6,563 nucleotides of DNA from an uncultured bacterium. Its GTDB lineage: Bacteria > Actinomycetota > Coriobacteriia > Coriobacteriales > Coriobacteriaceae. The stretch covers positions 1 through 6,563 of the forward strand of contig CAJMOP010000114.1 of assembly GCA_905215115.1 (NCBI GenBank). The letters are read 5' to 3'. Positions 5,565 to 6,563 of this stretch are shown here, in pieces. The position numbers and the translations under genes were made by a program. Numbering within the stretch: the first letter of the stretch is position 1; the number at the start of each line of letters is the position of its first letter. The notes beneath the pieces are model-generated. The model saw only the letters and a list, made by a program, of their open reading frames with translations, searched no databases and was not told where the DNA came from.

Positions 5565-6353
5565 CTATTGCTTTCTACACTCAACGGCTTCAAGTCCCTG
5601 CCAATTGATGCCGAGTTGATTAGCCTTAATCGAAAAGAAGTATTTGAAATAATCACCCAACATCACCTGCTTAGTAAAGTGCACTGGCTTACCAGTGCTC
5701 ATATAAACGGTCTCACTCAATATAAACATCGCAGCTTCTCCTGCGATATTAAGGATGCGCTTCTCCTCATCCGTAGCAAGCCCTGCTTCAAGCACAATAG
5801 ACGGGAAACAATTATCCTCTAGTCGCAGCCCCGTCTCTCTCTCAATCGTTTCATAAAGTGATGCGTTCTCCATATCGACACCCAGTAAAAACCCGAAGTT
5901 CTTTACTGGAAGATAAATATGTTCAATCATTGCATTTATGTGGTTAATTGACCTCACGCGTTTGAGGTAAACCGCAGATTCATTCTCTTCCATTCGCAAA
6001 TGACGACGGACGGCAACGGGCGGCTCGACCTCCTGAAGAGCGAGAACGCGAGATGAGGTTTCGATATTATTTTCATGGCAAAAATAAGTGAAACCCTTAA
6101 ACGTGCTCAAGCTCGAGACGATTTTAGGCTGCCGGATAAATGTGCCCTTACCATGACGCGTATCAAGCACGTCGTCATCCACAAGAGTTTGAATTGCCTT
6201 CCGTATCGTCGCGCGGCTAACTTCGTATTCTTCGCAAAAACCATTTTCGCTAGGCAACACGCCACTTTCGGAAAACTCGCCCATCTCAATACGGCGGCGC
6301 AAATCATCAGCCACTTGTACATATAGCGGCACAGCACTAGTTGGGTTAATCAT
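5565..6353 (-). CDS. GntR-family transcriptional regulator, HutC type with UTRA domain (first of a tandem pair)
   Basis: A 262-residue regulator with an N-terminal winged helix at about 8-75: AVPLYVQVADDLRRRIEMG, then LPSENGFCEEYEVSR (33-47), the recognition helix around SRATIRKAIQTL, and the wing HGKGTF (67-72). A UTRA effector domain follows at about 85-240. A short C-terminal extension after the UTRA core (about 243-262) is absent from the neighbouring paralogue. The ATG at 6353 has GGAG at 6363-6360, six bases away. The leader contains AGAACGTTAT (6361-6352) overlapping the ribosome site and start, also found in the PTS operator, plus the palindrome at 6385-6397; this suggests autoregulation together with control of the PTS operon. 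FrlR/GfrR-like function is plausible by context only. Confidence 0.9.
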   Translation of the reverse strand: MINPTSAVPLYVQVADDLRRRIEMGEFSESGVLPSENGFCEEYEVSRATIRKAIQTLVDDDVLDTRHGKGTFIRQPKIVSSLSTFKGFTYFCHENNIETSSRVLALQEVEPPVAVRRHLRMEENESAVYLKRVRSINHINAMIEHIYLPVKNFGFLLGVDMENASLYETIERETGLRLEDNCFPSIVLEAGLATDEEKRILNIAGEAAMFILSETVYMSTGKPVHFTKQVMLGDYFKYFFSIKANQLGINWQGLEAVECRKQ

Positions 6354-6384
6354 AACGTTCTCCGTACAACATCCTATGAAACTT

Positions 6385-6397
6385 TTATACGTTATAA
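6385..6397. promoter_or_regulatory. Palindrome TTATA-CGT-TATAA, probable operator of the regulator genes
   Basis: Perfect five-base arms flank a three-base centre, 32 bases upstream of the first GntR start codon. It contains ACGTTATA (6389-6396), also present in the PTS operator at 4673-4680. It lies just downstream of the predicted transcription start, consistent with autorepression. Confidence 0.45.
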
Positions 6398-6412
6398 GAT
6401 AACCTATTACGT

Positions 6413-6441
6413 ATTATTTTGAAAAGAAATAGACGGTTCAA
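6413..6441 (-). promoter_or_regulatory. Candidate promoter of the GntR pair
   Basis: On the minus strand TTGAAC (6441-6436, 4/6 to the -35 consensus) is followed after 17 bases by AATAAT (6418-6413, 5/6 to the -10 consensus). The predicted start near 6406 leaves a leader of about 50 bases containing the palindrome at 6385-6397. The -35 box falls inside one arm of the inverted repeat at 6430-6461. Confidence 0.4.
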
Positions 6442-6461
6442 TCTTATTTTTGAACCGTCTA
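6430..6461. repeat. Perfect 12-bp inverted repeat upstream of the GntR pair
   Basis: TAGACGGTTCAA (6430-6441) and its exact reverse complement (6450-6461) flank an eight-base spacer. On the minus strand the repeat is followed by the T-rich but interrupted tract TTTCTTTTC, so it could be a moderate terminator for a gene beyond the right edge. It could also be a large operator, since it overlaps the candidate -35 box. On the plus strand no T-run follows it. Confidence 0.6.
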
Positions 6462-6514
6462 CAATATCAAACACTTCATATGAAGGTGTCGAATGCCACT
6501 TGCGGCGCAATCAG

Positions 6515-6537
6515 AACCACCCTTAAAAAGGGTGGTT
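6515..6537. repeat. Perfect 10-bp hairpin with a 3-base loop at the right edge; possible terminator or mobile-element end
   Basis: AACCACCCTT (6515-6524) pairs perfectly with AAGGGTGGTT (6528-6537) around AAA. The plus-strand continuation is only moderately T-rich (TGCTCTT), and the minus-strand continuation has no real T-run. It is followed by a second small stem, GGGT-ATA-ACCC (6545-6556). Two closely spaced hairpins near the end of a non-coding stretch recall subterminal structures of IS200/IS605-type elements, but no transposase is visible here, so the identity is open. Confidence 0.5.
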
Positions 6538-6563
6538 TGCTCTTAGGGTATAACCCACGGGCC

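Noticed and set aside
1..6563. CRISPR array, tRNA, rRNA or toxin-antitoxin pair
   Set aside because: No regularly spaced repeats, cloverleaf sequence, rRNA segments or small paired genes were seen on either strand.

Overview
All convincing genes in this window lie on the minus strand, so the biology reads from right to left. The protein types, the roughly balanced base composition and the gene order suggest a gut-associated Gram-positive bacterium. A Coriobacteriia member (Collinsella/Olsenella-like) is my best guess, with a Bacillota species as the alternative; this assignment is an inference with low to moderate confidence.

Layout, in transcription order. (1) The right edge (6354-6563) has no convincing gene. 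It holds two strong inverted repeats and a candidate promoter/operator for the first regulator. (2) Two HutC-type GntR regulators with UTRA ligand domains (6353-5565 and 5556-4852) sit head to tail, 8 bases apart. A strong intrinsic terminator at 4805-4776 follows them. (3) A separate promoter/operator region (about 4726-4667) precedes a six-gene catabolic operon. The operon encodes mannose-family PTS components EIIA (4636-4220), EIIB (4206-3745), EIIC (3717-2932) and EIID (2945-2115), then a SIS-domain sugar-amine phosphate deglycase resembling FrlB/FraB (2066-1068), then a PfkB-family sugar kinase resembling FrlD (1037-153). (4) A 97-base gap (152-56) rich in palindromes separates this from the start of one more minus-strand gene that runs off the left edge (55-1). 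Its first 18 residues look like a second SIS-domain protein.

Proposed joint function: uptake and breakdown of Amadori-type sugar-amine conjugates (fructoselysine, glucoselysine or related compounds). The PTS would import and phosphorylate the conjugate, the SIS deglycase would cleave the 6-phosphate to a hexose phosphate plus a free amine or amino acid, and one or both GntR/UTRA regulators would sense a phosphorylated intermediate. The combination resembles a mixture of two known designs: the PTS-based gfr system of Salmonella (PTS plus two deglycases, no kinase) and the permease-plus-kinase frl system of E. coli and Bacillus (FrlD plus FrlB, no PTS). Having both a phosphorylating transporter and an FrlD-like kinase in one operon is the main biochemical puzzle. 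Fructoselysine use by human-gut Collinsella has been reported, so the general pathway is not new; the exact substrate and the kinase's role here are open.

On the DNA side, an exact 11-base word (TTAATAGAACG) occurs just upstream of both the PTS operon and the left-edge SIS gene. Parts of the same motif recur at the first regulator's start. This suggests one local regulon controlled by the encoded GntR proteins.
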